A model generated the notes under the pieces. The model ran no database searches. It saw nothing but the letters and a program-made list of their open reading frames with translations, and was not told the DNA's origin. A stretch of DNA of 64,000 nt from assembly GCF_900108275.1 (NCBI RefSeq), contig NZ_FNVD01000013.1, forward strand, positions 1-64,000, read 5' to 3'. A program made the translations under genes and the position numbers. This document shows, in pieces, positions 15,987 to 27,209 of this stretch (its first letter is position 1; the number at the start of each line of letters is the position of its first letter). The stretch is from Jhaorihella thermophila. Lineage in GTDB: Bacteria > Pseudomonadota > Alphaproteobacteria > Rhodobacterales > Rhodobacteraceae.

Positions 15987-16931
15987 ATGCCCGTTGATCC
16001 GTCCAAGCTGAGCCGCGCGCGAAAGGCGGCCTATTTCGTGTCGAATCTGTTCGCGCAGGGGTTGATCGGCGCGGCGCGGCTTGTCCCCTATGAGCTACGC
16101 GTCCCCATGATGGGCCGGCTGGCCCGGCTGGGGGGGCGTCTGGCGGGCTTTGACCGGCGCATCCGCACGAATCTTGCCGTCGCCCGCCCCGATCTGTCCG
16201 AACAGGAGGTCACGCACCTGCTGCGCGCGGTGCCCGACAATGCCGGGCGCTACATGATCGAGATGTTCTCGGGCCGGGAATTCGTGGATCGTGTAAAGGA
16301 CACGCCGATCGAGGGCCCCGGTCTGGCCGCGCTGGAACAGGCCCGCGCCGAGGGCCGCCCGGTGATCCTGGCAGTGTCGCATTTCGGCAATTACGACGCC
16401 GCGCGCGCGGCTCTTGTGGCGCGGGGATTTCACCTCGGCGGGCTCTATCGGCGGATGGCAAACCCCTATTTCAACGACCGCTATGTGCGTGCCATGCGCG
16501 CGATCGGCGGCGATCTGTTCGAGCAGGGCCGGCGCGGCATGGTGGAAATGGTGCGGCACCTCAAAGGCGGCGGCACGATCGCGATCCTCACCGACATCCA
16601 CGTCAACGGGGGCGAAGAGCTGCGCTTTTTCGGCCTGCCGGCGCTGACTTCTGTGGTGATGGCGGAACTTGCGCTGAAATACGGCGCGCCGCTGATTCCG
16701 GTCTATGGCATCCGCCAGCCGGACGGGCTGAGTTTCCGCATCGAGCTGCACGAACCGATCCCGCATTCGGATCCCCGAACCATGATGCAGCAGGTCAATG
16801 ACGACCTCGAGGCGATGGTCCGCCGACACATGGGACAGTGGTTCTGGATTCACAAACGCTGGAAACAGTGGAACGGGCTGGGCATCGACCCCGAGGAAAT
16901 GGTCCAATCCAGAAGACGGGCCGGCAATTGA
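15987..16931 (+). CDS. LpxL/HtrB-type lipid acyltransferase
   Basis: This is a 314-residue protein of the lysophospholipid/lipid A acyltransferase family. HFGNYD at 132-137 is the HX4D catalytic motif, and a hydrophobic helix near the N-terminus (YFVSNLFAQGLIGAARLVPY) anchors it in the inner membrane. It would transfer an acyl chain to lipid A or a related lipid. It abuts the EamA gene without a gap; the 3' end meets the DUF1223 gene stop to stop (TGATCA at 16929-16934). Confidence 0.85.
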   Translation: MPVDPSKLSRARKAAYFVSNLFAQGLIGAARLVPYELRVPMMGRLARLGGRLAGFDRRIRTNLAVARPDLSEQEVTHLLRAVPDNAGRYMIEMFSGREFVDRVKDTPIEGPGLAALEQARAEGRPVILAVSHFGNYDAARAALVARGFHLGGLYRRMANPYFNDRYVRAMRAIGGDLFEQGRRGMVEMVRHLKGGGTIAILTDIHVNGGEELRFFGLPALTSVVMAELALKYGAPLIPVYGIRQPDGLSFRIELHEPIPHSDPRTMMQQVNDDLEAMVRRHMGQWFWIHKRWKQWNGLGIDPEEMVQSRRRAGN

Positions 16932-17651
16932 TCAGTCGGCCCGCGCCGCCGCGACGATGGGGCCGTAATCGGTCTGCTGCACGATCACGGCCGCGCGCAA
17001 ACCGTCGGTCAGGTCCGCTTCGAGACGCAGAGGCGCCGTGCCGTCCCATCTGCCCAGCACCCGCCAGTCGCGAACGACATTGTAATGGTTGGTCCGACGA
17101 CCGGCGTTTTCGCCTTTGGTTATGTCGGCGCTGGCCCTGGGCACATACTGAACCAACTGCACAACCAGATCGGCCCTTTTCCCGGCGGCACCTTCTCGCG
17201 GCGCGACCTCTACCGACAGGGCGTTGCCCGTGCGGCGCGCCACGACCTCGACCTGCGCCGCATCCCGGCCCGGATGCTGGTATTTCATGATGAGTTCGGC
17301 AAGCTCCATCGTGTCCGTCCCGGTCAGCGCCTCGCGCCCGTTGACGATCATCTGCGGGGTGTAGACCATGTTCCGGCCCGCCGCACGGGCATAGCCGCGC
17401 TGCCGCCGGGTGCAGTCTTTCAGGGCATATTCGTCTTTCCAGCCGAGGTAATCCCAGTAATCCACATGCAGCGACAGCGCCAGCACCTCGTCGCGGTCCG
17501 CAATCCGGCCCAGCAACTCCTCGGCCGGCGGGCACGAGGAACAGCCCTGCGAGGTGAACAGCTCGACCACGACCGGGTTCGCCTCGGCCGGTCTGGCAAG
17601 GCCGGTCAGGGCCACGACGGCCGCGCAGATGGCGGTCACAAGGCGGGTCAT
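16932..17651 (-). CDS. DUF1223 secreted thioredoxin-like protein
   Basis: This is a 239-residue protein with a signal peptide (MTRLVTAICAAVVALTG, Ala-rich cleavage region) and the DUF1223 signature FTSQGCSSCPPAEELL, a CxxC pair in a thioredoxin-like setting. The mid-part TPQMIVNGREALTG resembles the cis-Pro region of thioredoxin folds. The DUF has no established role; a periplasmic redox role is inferred from the CxxC. It is convergent with the acyltransferase gene and divergent from acnA. Confidence 0.85.
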   Translation of the reverse strand: MTRLVTAICAAVVALTGLARPAEANPVVVELFTSQGCSSCPPAEELLGRIADRDEVLALSLHVDYWDYLGWKDEYALKDCTRRQRGYARAAGRNMVYTPQMIVNGREALTGTDTMELAELIMKYQHPGRDAAQVEVVARRTGNALSVEVAPREGAAGKRADLVVQLVQYVPRASADITKGENAGRRTNHYNVVRDWRVLGRWDGTAPLRLEADLTDGLRAAVIVQQTDYGPIVAAARAD

Positions 17652-17770
17652 GGGGCGCGATTCTCCTCTGGTCTCACCCTCGGTCTAGCGCCGAAGGCAT
17701 CACAGCGCGAATCAAGCGTCGGTGATTTTCGCCGAACCGGTGCAGACAGGCCGCGGATATGTGTGCAATA

Positions 17771-17809
17771 GTATACAAAAATTGACGCAGTCCGTGTTTC
17801 CGCTATTGA
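17771..17809 (+). promoter_or_regulatory. acnA promoter with an overlapping GTATAC palindrome
   Basis: TTGACG (17782-17787) and TATTGA (17804-17809) are separated by 16 bp and read as a sigma-70-type promoter about 73 bp before the acnA start. Just upstream, TAGTATACAA (17769-17778) is centred on the palindrome GTATAC and fits the TNGTNNACNA form bound by FCD-type GntR regulators. Both are pattern matches made by eye. Confidence 0.45.
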
Positions 17810-17881
17810 ACGCGGGGGCGGGCTGTTGCAGATAGCCCCGGAACGAACCCTGTCCCATCCATTCGAGAGGGAGGCACGCAC

Positions 17882-20632
<2,751 letters not shown>

Positions 20633-20639
20633 ACAACAC

Positions 20640-20667
20640 GCGCGTGGCCCCGGATCGGGCCACGCGC
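20640..20667 (+). terminator. Strong hairpin after acnA
   Basis: GCGCGTGGCCC (20640-20650) pairs perfectly with GGGCCACGCGC (20657-20667) around a 6-base loop. No T-run follows on the plus strand, so it may act as a 3'-end stabiliser or a weak terminator rather than a classical one. Confidence 0.55.
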
Positions 20668-20776
20668 ATCCACGCCGCCCCTGTTCCGGTTCTCTTGGAT
20701 GATCGGAACCGGCGGCAGAGGCACTTGAAACCGTCCCGCAAACGGACTGGCGCCGGACGCCGCGTCAACGCTCCAG

Positions 20777-21352
20777 TCAATGCTCCAGGTCGGCGTTGTT
20801 GGATTTGATCGCCGCCAGAACGGCTGCCTGATCCTCGCCCTCGATCCGCCCCAGAAGATCGGCCCGCATGTAATAGGTCAGAACGGCCACCGACTGCATG
20901 ATCCGGTTGCGCTCGGCATCGGTCATCGACTGATCCGCGACGGCGGCATCCAGCCGGCCCAGCACCTCGGAAAACCGCGAAATCACCTCGGCGCTGCCGA
21001 ACATTGCGATCTTGTGGTTCAGAACACGCAGCCGCGCCAGCTCGTCCCGCTCCAGCGTGCCGCTTTCGACGATCGCGCCGAGATGCTCGATCAGCGCCGA
21101 ATAGACCGCGCTTTTCTGGTCCAGCAGCAGCACCTGCCCTTCCTTGCGCAGCTCCAGTTCGGTCTGCCGGTTCAGCAGCAGCGCCGTGATCAGAACCGTG
21201 GCCACGGCCCCGATGAACACCAGAAGCAGTTCCTGCGAAAAGGGGAAATCGCCCGAAACCTGGTAGAAATACCGAAACCCCAGATAGCCCGCCACGATAC
21301 AGGCCACCAGCAGGGCCATGGTGAATCTGTCGTTCTCAAACATGCGGCGCAT
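20777..21352 (-). CDS. Two-helix membrane protein of unknown function
   Basis: This is a 191-residue protein with two membrane segments near the N-terminus ([19 protein letters not shown] and [19 protein letters not shown]). A mostly helical cytoplasmic part starts with a charged, probably coiled-coil stretch ([20 protein letters not shown]). No catalytic motif is seen. It is divergent from moaA, 68 bp away. I do not recognise a named family. Confidence 0.7.
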   Translation of the reverse strand: MRRMFENDRFTMALLVACIVAGYLGFRYFYQVSGDFPFSQELLLVFIGAVATVLITALLLNRQTELELRKEGQVLLLDQKSAVYSALIEHLGAIVESGTLERDELARLRVLNHKIAMFGSAEVISRFSEVLGRLDAAVADQSMTDAERNRIMQSVAVLTYYMRADLLGRIEGEDQAAVLAAIKSNNADLEH

Positions 21353-21420
21353 CGTCTGCCCCTTTTGTCCGCGCGACTCCGCACTTGCCGCAGAGCCCCG
21401 ATCACTCTACCTATTTCCGC

Positions 21421-22431
21421 ATGACCGCACCACTCATCGATCCCTTCGCCCGCCCGATCACCTACCTGCGGGTCTCGGTCACCGACCGATGCGATTTCCG
21501 CTGCGTCTATTGCATGTCGGAGAACATAACCTTTCTGCCCAAGAAGGATCTGCTGACGCTGGAAGAACTGGACCAGCTGTGTTCGGCCTTCATCGGTCTC
21601 GGCGTGGCAAAGCTGCGCGTGACCGGCGGCGAGCCGCTGGTGCGGCGGGGGATCATGACCTTCTTTCGGGGTATGAGCCGTCATCTGGACTCCGGCGCGC
21701 TGAAGGAACTGACGCTGACCACCAACGGCTCGCAACTGCATCGCTTTGCGGACGACCTTTATGCCGCCGGGGTGCGCCGGGTGAACATCTCGCTCGATAC
21801 GCTGGACGAGGACAAGTTCGCCCGCGTCACCCGCTGGGGCCGGCTCAAGCAGGTGCTGAACGGCATCGACGCCGCGCAACGGGCGGGGCTGCGGATCAAG
21901 ATCAACACCGTCGCACTCAAGGGCTTCAACGAAGAGGAGCTGCCCCGCATCACCGAATGGTGCGCCGAGCGTGACATGGACCTGACCTGGATCGAGGTCA
22001 TGCCGATGGGAGAGGACATCGGCAGCGAGGACCGTTTGGGCCAGTTCTGGCCCCTGACCGACGTGCGCGCGACCTATGAACGGTCCTACACCGTGACCGA
22101 TCTGGCCGAACGCACCGGCGGTCCCGCCCGCTATGTGCGGCTCGAGGAGACCGGGCAAAAGATCGGCTTCATCACGCCGCTGTCGCATAACTTCTGCGAA
22201 AGCTGCAACCGCGTGCGCCTGACCTGCACGGGCGAGCTTTACATGTGTCTCGGTCAGGAAGACGTGGCCGACCTGCGCAAGCCGATGCGGGACCGGCCCG
22301 GCGATGCCTCGCATCTGGAACAGGCGATCCGGGCCGCTATCGCGCGCAAGCCCAAGGGCCATGATTTCGACTATTCAAGACAGCGCGCCGACGGCCAGAT
22401 GACCCGCCACATGAGCCACACGGGCGGCTGA
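21421..22431 (+). CDS. moaA: GTP 3',8-cyclase (molybdenum cofactor synthesis)
   Basis: This is a 336-residue radical SAM enzyme that starts molybdenum cofactor synthesis by rearranging GTP. The SAM cluster ligands are Cys24, Cys28 and Cys31 (CDFRCVYC). A second cluster is formed by [11 protein letters not shown] near the C-terminus. ATG 21421 (MTAPLIDPF) gives the usual length; an upstream in-frame ATG at 21385 adds only 12 residues. The waaA gene starts one base after the stop. Other moa genes are not nearby. Confidence 0.96.
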   Translation: MTAPLIDPFARPITYLRVSVTDRCDFRCVYCMSENITFLPKKDLLTLEELDQLCSAFIGLGVAKLRVTGGEPLVRRGIMTFFRGMSRHLDSGALKELTLTTNGSQLHRFADDLYAAGVRRVNISLDTLDEDKFARVTRWGRLKQVLNGIDAAQRAGLRIKINTVALKGFNEEELPRITEWCAERDMDLTWIEVMPMGEDIGSEDRLGQFWPLTDVRATYERSYTVTDLAERTGGPARYVRLEETGQKIGFITPLSHNFCESCNRVRLTCTGELYMCLGQEDVADLRKPMRDRPGDASHLEQAIRAAIARKPKGHDFDYSRQRADGQMTRHMSHTGG

Positions 22432-22432
22432 C

Positions 22433-23743
22433 ATGGGTGCATCCGGCGGCGGGCCGACGCCGCTCTATCGGTTCTACCGGACCGCGACGCGCGCATTGGT
22501 GCCGCTTGCCTGGGCCAGCGTATCGCGCAAGCTGCGCCGCCACGGGGTCGCGACCGAGCGCATGCAGGAACGGCTGGGCCACGCCTCGCTGCCGCGACCG
22601 GCCGCGCCGGTGATCTGGTTCCACGCCGCCAGCGTCGGCGAGAGCCTCTCGGTGCTTTCCCTCATCACCCGCATGGGCCAGCGCCTGCCGGATGCCGAGT
22701 TTCTCATCACCTCGGGCACGGCCACCTCGGCCGAACTGGTGGCCAAACGCCTGCCGCCGCGCACCCGCCACCAGTTCGCGCCGCTCGACGCCCCCGGTCC
22801 GGTGGGACGGTTCCTTGACCACTGGCGGCCCGCGGCCGGGCTTTTCGTCGAAAGCGAACTCTGGCCCAACATGCTGGTCATGGCCCGCGAACGCGGCGCA
22901 AGGCTGGCCCTGGTCAACGCGCGGCTGTCCGAGGCGTCTGTGCGTGGCTGGCTGCGACGCGCCGAAACCGCCCGCTTTCTGCTGTCCCGGTTCGACCTTC
23001 TGATGGCCCAGAGCACGCGCACCGCCCGCGACCTGATCTCGATGGGCGCCCCCCCCGCCCGTGTCGTCGCAGGCACCAACCTCAAGGCCAGCGCGGCGGC
23101 GCCCCCGGTGGACCTGATCGCGCTGAAACGGGCGCGCGACGGCCTGGCCGGGCGCCCCGCCTGGATTGCCAGTTCGACCCATTCCGGCGAGGAAGAGGTG
23201 GTCCTAGCCGCACAAAACCGGCTGCTTCGGGACAGCCGCGACCTGTGCCTTGTCCTGGTACCCCGACATCCCGAACGCGGCGACGAGGTCGAATCCACGG
23301 TCCGCGCCGCCGGACTGACGCTCTCCCGCCGCTCGCGGGGCGAAGAGATTGGCCCCCAGACGCAGGTGTATCTGGCCGATACCCTCGGCGAAACCGGCAC
23401 CTGGTATGCGCTCTCGCCGATCGTCTTTCTGGGTGCAACGCTTGTGCCAAAGGGGGGGCACAACCCGTATGAACCGGCCATGTCCGGCTGCGCCATCATG
23501 GCGGGGCCCTACCGCGACAATGCCGCCGACGCCTATGATGGGCTCGCGCACGCCGGCGGTCTGGCGGACGTGAAGGACGCAGAAACCCTGGCCCGGCAGG
23601 TCGCCCTCTGGCTCGACGACGCAGATGCGCTCGAAGCCGCCCGCGCCGCCGCCAAGGCCCACGCAGCATCCCTCGACGCCGCACTGGACGCGGTGGTCGG
23701 AAAACTCTGTATCGCGCTGCACCTCGACCGTGCAGCACCCTGA
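22433..23743 (+). CDS. waaA: 3-deoxy-D-manno-octulosonic acid (Kdo) transferase
   Basis: This is a 436-residue GT-B glycosyltransferase that adds Kdo to lipid IVA on the inner face of the inner membrane. HAASVGES contains Glu70, matching the catalytic Glu of WaaA, and FVESELWPNML and KGGHNPYEPA are the other conserved blocks. An N-terminal hydrophobic stretch is the membrane anchor. It follows moaA by one base, but the functions are unrelated. Confidence 0.93.
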   Translation: MGASGGGPTPLYRFYRTATRALVPLAWASVSRKLRRHGVATERMQERLGHASLPRPAAPVIWFHAASVGESLSVLSLITRMGQRLPDAEFLITSGTATSAELVAKRLPPRTRHQFAPLDAPGPVGRFLDHWRPAAGLFVESELWPNMLVMARERGARLALVNARLSEASVRGWLRRAETARFLLSRFDLLMAQSTRTARDLISMGAPPARVVAGTNLKASAAAPPVDLIALKRARDGLAGRPAWIASSTHSGEEEVVLAAQNRLLRDSRDLCLVLVPRHPERGDEVESTVRAAGLTLSRRSRGEEIGPQTQVYLADTLGETGTWYALSPIVFLGATLVPKGGHNPYEPAMSGCAIMAGPYRDNAADAYDGLAHAGGLADVKDAETLARQVALWLDDADALEAARAAAKAHAASLDAALDAVVGKLCIALHLDRAAP

Positions 23744-23783
23744 CCCAAGACGCCGCCAGGCAAGCGCCCGCGGACACACCCCG

Positions 23784-23880
23784 CCTCCTGCTTCTTTCTG
23801 GTTACCAATACCCCGGGGGTGAGGCCCGAAAGGGCCGAGGGGGCAGAGCCCCCTCCGCCCCCTCCGGCGCCCATTCAACC
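23784..23880 (-). repeat. Dispersed intergenic repeat with hairpin (copy C)
   Basis: The conserved tail lies on the minus strand: CCCGGGGTATTGGTAACCAG, then AAAGAAGCAGG. It adjoins G/C-rich hairpins on the plus strand (GGCCCGAAAGGGCC and GAGGGGGCAGAGCCCCCTC). It fills the gap between the convergent waaA and ThDP-enzyme genes, where it may terminate transcription from both sides. Confidence 0.65.
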
Positions 23881-23887
23881 CGCTGGC

Positions 23888-25579
23888 CTACCCCATCCAG
23901 CGGCGAACCGGCGCCGCAGCTTCTTCCAGCGGCTGCACCGCCACATCAACCAGGGTCGGCCCGCCATGCGCCACGGCCTCGGCCAGAACCCGGCCCAGTT
24001 CGGAGGGATCCTCCACCCGCCACGCCCTGATCCCGTAGGCCGCCGCCACGGCCGCATTGTCCGCGCGACCGAAATCGACATTGTAGAACCGCCCCCCCTT
24101 GTCGGCGGCCTGACTGGCCTTGATCCAGCCGAAACTGGCATTGGAAAACACCACATAGGTGATCGGCGCGCCGCACCGGGCGACGGTTTCCAGCTCACCG
24201 CAGGTAAACCCGAACGAGCCGTCCCCCATCAGACCCACGGCCTTGGCCTCCGGCCGGCCGAACCACGCCCCCAGCGCCGCCGCCAGCGCATAGCCCAGCG
24301 CCCCGTGCGCGCGATTGGTGATGAAATGCCGCCCCGGACGCGGCAGCTGATAATGGGCCGAGAAATAGGGGCAGCTCGTGCCCGGATCCGACACCACCAC
24401 CGCGTCCTCGGGCAGCACGCGCATCAATTCCTTCACAACGCGCTCGGGCCGGATCGGGGCGGCATCGCTGGCCGCCAGCCGGTCGAAGGCCGCGATCTTG
24501 CGGCGTTTGCGATCCTCCACCGCCGCCGCGCCGCCGAAACTCTGCGCCCCCTGCCCGCGCGCATCCAGCACCGCGTTCACCTGGCCAAGCGCCAGCTTCA
24601 GGTCGCCCACCACCGCAACTTCGGTCCGGTAATTGGCATTCATCACCATCGGGTCGGAATCGAAATGCACCACCCGCGTGCCAGGGCGCGGCGCCTCCCA
24701 TCTCGCGGTGGTGGTCGATCCCGCGCGGCAGCCCATGAACACCACCAAATCGGCCGCCTCCATCATCTCCCATGTCTCGTCGGTGCCGCCGTTCGAACCC
24801 ACCACGCCCAGGCAGTTGGGATGGGTTTCCGCCAGCGATCCCTGCCCGGAAATCGAGGTCGCAACCGCCACGTCCAGCCGCTCGGCCAACCTTTGCAACT
24901 CCTCCCAGGCGCCCGCGATCACCACCCCGCCGCCGCACACGATCAGCGGGCGTTTCGCCGACAGGATCGCCTCCACCGCCGCCTCGGCCGCGCCGGGCGG
25001 CGGGGCCTGGCGATAGGCGGGATAAGTGGCGGTTTCCGGATCGGCCCAGATGTCAAACGGGTTCACCGGATCATACTGCACATCATGGGGCAGCCCGATA
25101 TGCGCAGCACCCGGCCGCCCCGTGGTCATCGCCCGAAACGCCGCGCGCACCATCCGCGGGATGTGATCGGCCCGCCGGATCACCGTGTTCCATTTGGTCA
25201 GCGGGCGCATCAGCGCCTCCTGGTCCACCTCGGTCAGGGGGTATTTGCCGTAAGACCCTACCGAGATGTCGGTGGTGATCGCCAACAGCGCATAGGAGCT
25301 TTCCGTCGCCTCGATCAGCCCCGGCAGGATATAGGTCGCCCCCCCGCCCGACGGCCCCTCGGCCACGCCCACGCGCCCGGTCACGCGGGAATAGCCATCG
25401 GCCATGTAGGTTGCGCTGCGCTCGTCGCGGGTCAGCACATGGGTGATCCCGTGATCCAGCCCGCGCATCGCATCGTAGAACGGCAGCGTCGTATCCCCAC
25501 AGAGGCCGAACATGTGCCGCACCCCCTGCGCCTGAAGCATCCGCACCATCGCCTCGGCCCCGTTCATGGCGTTCTCCAT
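23888..25579 (-). CDS. Thiamine-diphosphate enzyme, acetolactate synthase-like, substrate unknown
   Basis: This 563-residue protein has the three-domain ThDP fold of acetolactate synthase, glyoxylate carboligase and benzoylformate decarboxylase. Glu53 in TRDERSA is at the place of the Glu that activates the cofactor; glyoxylate carboligase has Val there, so Gcl is unlikely. GDGSFGFTCGELETV…NAS is the ThDP/Mg2+ binding motif. The 2-oxo acid or aldehyde handled cannot be read from sequence. ATG 25579 is preferred over the in-frame codons further upstream, which fall in the operator region. It is divergent from a GntR regulator, 108 bp away. Confidence 0.82.
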   Translation of the reverse strand: MENAMNGAEAMVRMLQAQGVRHMFGLCGDTTLPFYDAMRGLDHGITHVLTRDERSATYMADGYSRVTGRVGVAEGPSGGGATYILPGLIEATESSYALLAITTDISVGSYGKYPLTEVDQEALMRPLTKWNTVIRRADHIPRMVRAAFRAMTTGRPGAAHIGLPHDVQYDPVNPFDIWADPETATYPAYRQAPPPGAAEAAVEAILSAKRPLIVCGGGVVIAGAWEELQRLAERLDVAVATSISGQGSLAETHPNCLGVVGSNGGTDETWEMMEAADLVVFMGCRAGSTTTARWEAPRPGTRVVHFDSDPMVMNANYRTEVAVVGDLKLALGQVNAVLDARGQGAQSFGGAAAVEDRKRRKIAAFDRLAASDAAPIRPERVVKELMRVLPEDAVVVSDPGTSCPYFSAHYQLPRPGRHFITNRAHGALGYALAAALGAWFGRPEAKAVGLMGDGSFGFTCGELETVARCGAPITYVVFSNASFGWIKASQAADKGGRFYNVDFGRADNAAVAAAYGIRAWRVEDPSELGRVLAEAVAHGGPTLVDVAVQPLEEAAAPVRRWMG

Positions 25580-25607
25580 CGCGTCCGTCCCTTCTGCGCG
25601 CAAAATC

Positions 25608-25640
25608 GTATACAGATTTGCATTACATATTGCACACGAG
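25608..25640. promoter_or_regulatory. Candidate GntR operator between ThDP-enzyme and gntR genes
   Basis: TCGTATACAG (25606-25615) is centred on GTATAC in the 108-bp divergent region. The minus strand a little further on reads GTGTGCAATA (25636-25627), a 10-mer that also occurs before GTATAC in the acnA promoter (17761-17770). FCD-type GntR proteins bind TNGTNNACNA-type palindromes, and the regulator gene starts 48 bp downstream. The site assignment is an inference. Confidence 0.4.
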
Positions 25641-25687
25641 TCAACCACCCATTAGTGTGACCATCGAAGCAACCGAAGGGATCGCCC

Positions 25688-26377
25688 GTGGCCAAGGCCG
25701 AAAGCAACGTGGACCGCCTGTATGACGCGCTGCGCGGCATGGCGGCCGAGTTTGCCTTCAAACCCGGCGAACGGATCAACGAAAGCGCATTGGCACAACA
25801 GCTGAACGCCAGCCGGACCCCGATCCGCGAGGCGCTGAACCGGTTGGTGGCCGAGGGGTTTCTGACCTTCCAGAGCGGGCGCGGTTTCTTCTGCCGCCCG
25901 CTCAGCCCCGAAGCGGTGCTGGATCTCTACGAGGCCCGCGTCGCGATCGAATGCGAAGCCGCCCGGCTGGCCTGTGCGCGGGCATCGGATGACGATCTGG
26001 CCGAACTGGCCGCCTGGCTCGACCGGATCGCGCCGGACTATGTCACTGCAACCGATGCAGTGCGGCTGCTGGAGATGGACGAGGGATTTCACCGCCGCAT
26101 CGTCGCACTCTCGGGCAATGGCGAACTGGCGCGGCTGCTGGACAACCTCAACGACCGGGTCCGGTATGTTCGCATGATCGACCTGCGCGCGATGCAGCGC
26201 GGCAACGCGGCCCGTCCCGACATGATGGCCGCGCATCGGCGCATTCTGGACGCCCTGACAGCACGCGACGCGGAGGCGGCCGCGCAAGCCATGCGCGCCC
26301 ATATCGCCCGCCGACGGGACGAGGCGGCGCAGGCCGTGCGCGAAGCCTATGCCCAACTCTATGTTCCCGATCTGTAA
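25688..26377 (+). CDS. GntR family regulator with FCD domain
   Basis: This is a 229-residue regulator. The winged helix (about 10-75) has INESALAQQLNASRTPIREALNRL, the GntR recognition region, followed by FQSGRGFFCRPLS. The C-terminal all-helical FCD domain (about 85-220) carries the Asp and His residues that usually bind a metal and a carboxylate ligand (DEGFHRRIV; AHRRILDAL). It is divergent from the ThDP enzyme gene and 9 bp ahead of the racemase-like gene, so it probably controls both in response to a small organic acid. Confidence 0.92.
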   Translation: MAKAESNVDRLYDALRGMAAEFAFKPGERINESALAQQLNASRTPIREALNRLVAEGFLTFQSGRGFFCRPLSPEAVLDLYEARVAIECEAARLACARASDDDLAELAAWLDRIAPDYVTATDAVRLLEMDEGFHRRIVALSGNGELARLLDNLNDRVRYVRMIDLRAMQRGNAARPDMMAAHRRILDALTARDAEAAAQAMRAHIARRRDEAAQAVREAYAQLYVPDL

Positions 26378-26386
26378 GAGGATCCC

Positions 26387-27127
26387 ATGACCACGCAATC
26401 CGGCGGCAAGACGGTTTATGGTGCGACGGTCGGCATCCTGATGCTGGAAACCCGCTTTCCGCGCATCCCCGGCGACATGGGCAACGCGCGGACATGGCCC
26501 TTTCCGGTGCAATACCGGGTGGTGCGCGGGGCCTCGCCCGACCGGGTGGTGCGCGGCGATCCGCGCGCGCTGCTGCCGGCCTTTGTCGCGGCGGGCCGCG
26601 ATCTGGTGGCGATGGGCTGCGACGGGATCACCACCAATTGCGGGTTCCTGTCGCTGGTGCAGGAAGAACTGCGCGAGGCGCTCGGCGTGCCGGTGGCCAC
26701 CTCGTCTCTTATGCAGGTGCCTATGGTGCAGGCGATGCTGCCGCCGGGCAAGCGCGCGGTGATCCTGACGATTTCGCGCGCAACGCTGAGCCCGGACCAT
26801 CTGAAGGCCGCCGGCGTGGCGCCGGACACGCCGATCTACGGCACCGATGGCGGCTGTGCCTTCACCCGGGACATCCTGGGCGATGCGGCCGAGATCGACT
26901 TTGCCGCCTGCCGGCAGGACATGCTGGACGCCGCCGACGAGATCATGGCCGACTGCCCCGAGGCCGGCGCGATCGTGCTGGAATGCACCAACATGGTCCC
27001 CTATGCCACCGATATCCGCCGCCGCACCGGTCTGCCGGTCTGGTCGATCGAAAGCTTCGTCCATTGGTTCCAGGCCGGCCTGCTGCCGCGGCGCTTTCCG
27101 ACGGAACTGGACGACCCCCGCCATTGA
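26387..27127 (+). CDS. Aspartate/glutamate racemase superfamily protein
   Basis: This is a 246-residue protein. Two Cys in matching positions, TTNCGFL in the first half and VLECTNM in the second, form the two-cysteine pair of Asp/Glu racemases, hydantoin racemases and maleate isomerase-like enzymes. Both being present favours racemisation or isomerisation over decarboxylation (arylmalonate decarboxylase keeps only one). The substrate is unknown. It sits in one unit with the GntR regulator, which suggests it acts in the same pathway as the divergent ThDP enzyme. Confidence 0.82.
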   Translation: MTTQSGGKTVYGATVGILMLETRFPRIPGDMGNARTWPFPVQYRVVRGASPDRVVRGDPRALLPAFVAAGRDLVAMGCDGITTNCGFLSLVQEELREALGVPVATSSLMQVPMVQAMLPPGKRAVILTISRATLSPDHLKAAGVAPDTPIYGTDGGCAFTRDILGDAAEIDFAACRQDMLDAADEIMADCPEAGAIVLECTNMVPYATDIRRRTGLPVWSIESFVHWFQAGLLPRRFPTELDDPRH

Positions 27128-27130
27128 AAC

Positions 27131-27161
27131 GAAAAAGGCCCCGGCCGCAATTGCCGGGGCC
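27131..27161 (-). terminator. Terminator of the HIBADH-type reductase gene
   Basis: GGCCCCGGC (27137-27145) pairs with GCCGGGGCC (27153-27161). Plus-strand AAAAA at 27132-27136 gives a T-run after the hairpin on the minus strand, so it terminates the leftward reductase gene; it may also stop the rightward racemase transcript by its stem alone. Confidence 0.75.
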
Positions 27162-27209
27162 CTGTCCCGCGTCGTGAGTGGTGGGCGCAATCTTGCGCTT
27201 GCGGAATCC

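Noticed and set aside
23888-25579. Glyoxylate carboligase (gcl)
   Set aside because: Gcl has a Val where this protein keeps the cofactor-activating Glu (Glu53), and the usual hyi/glxK neighbours are missing.
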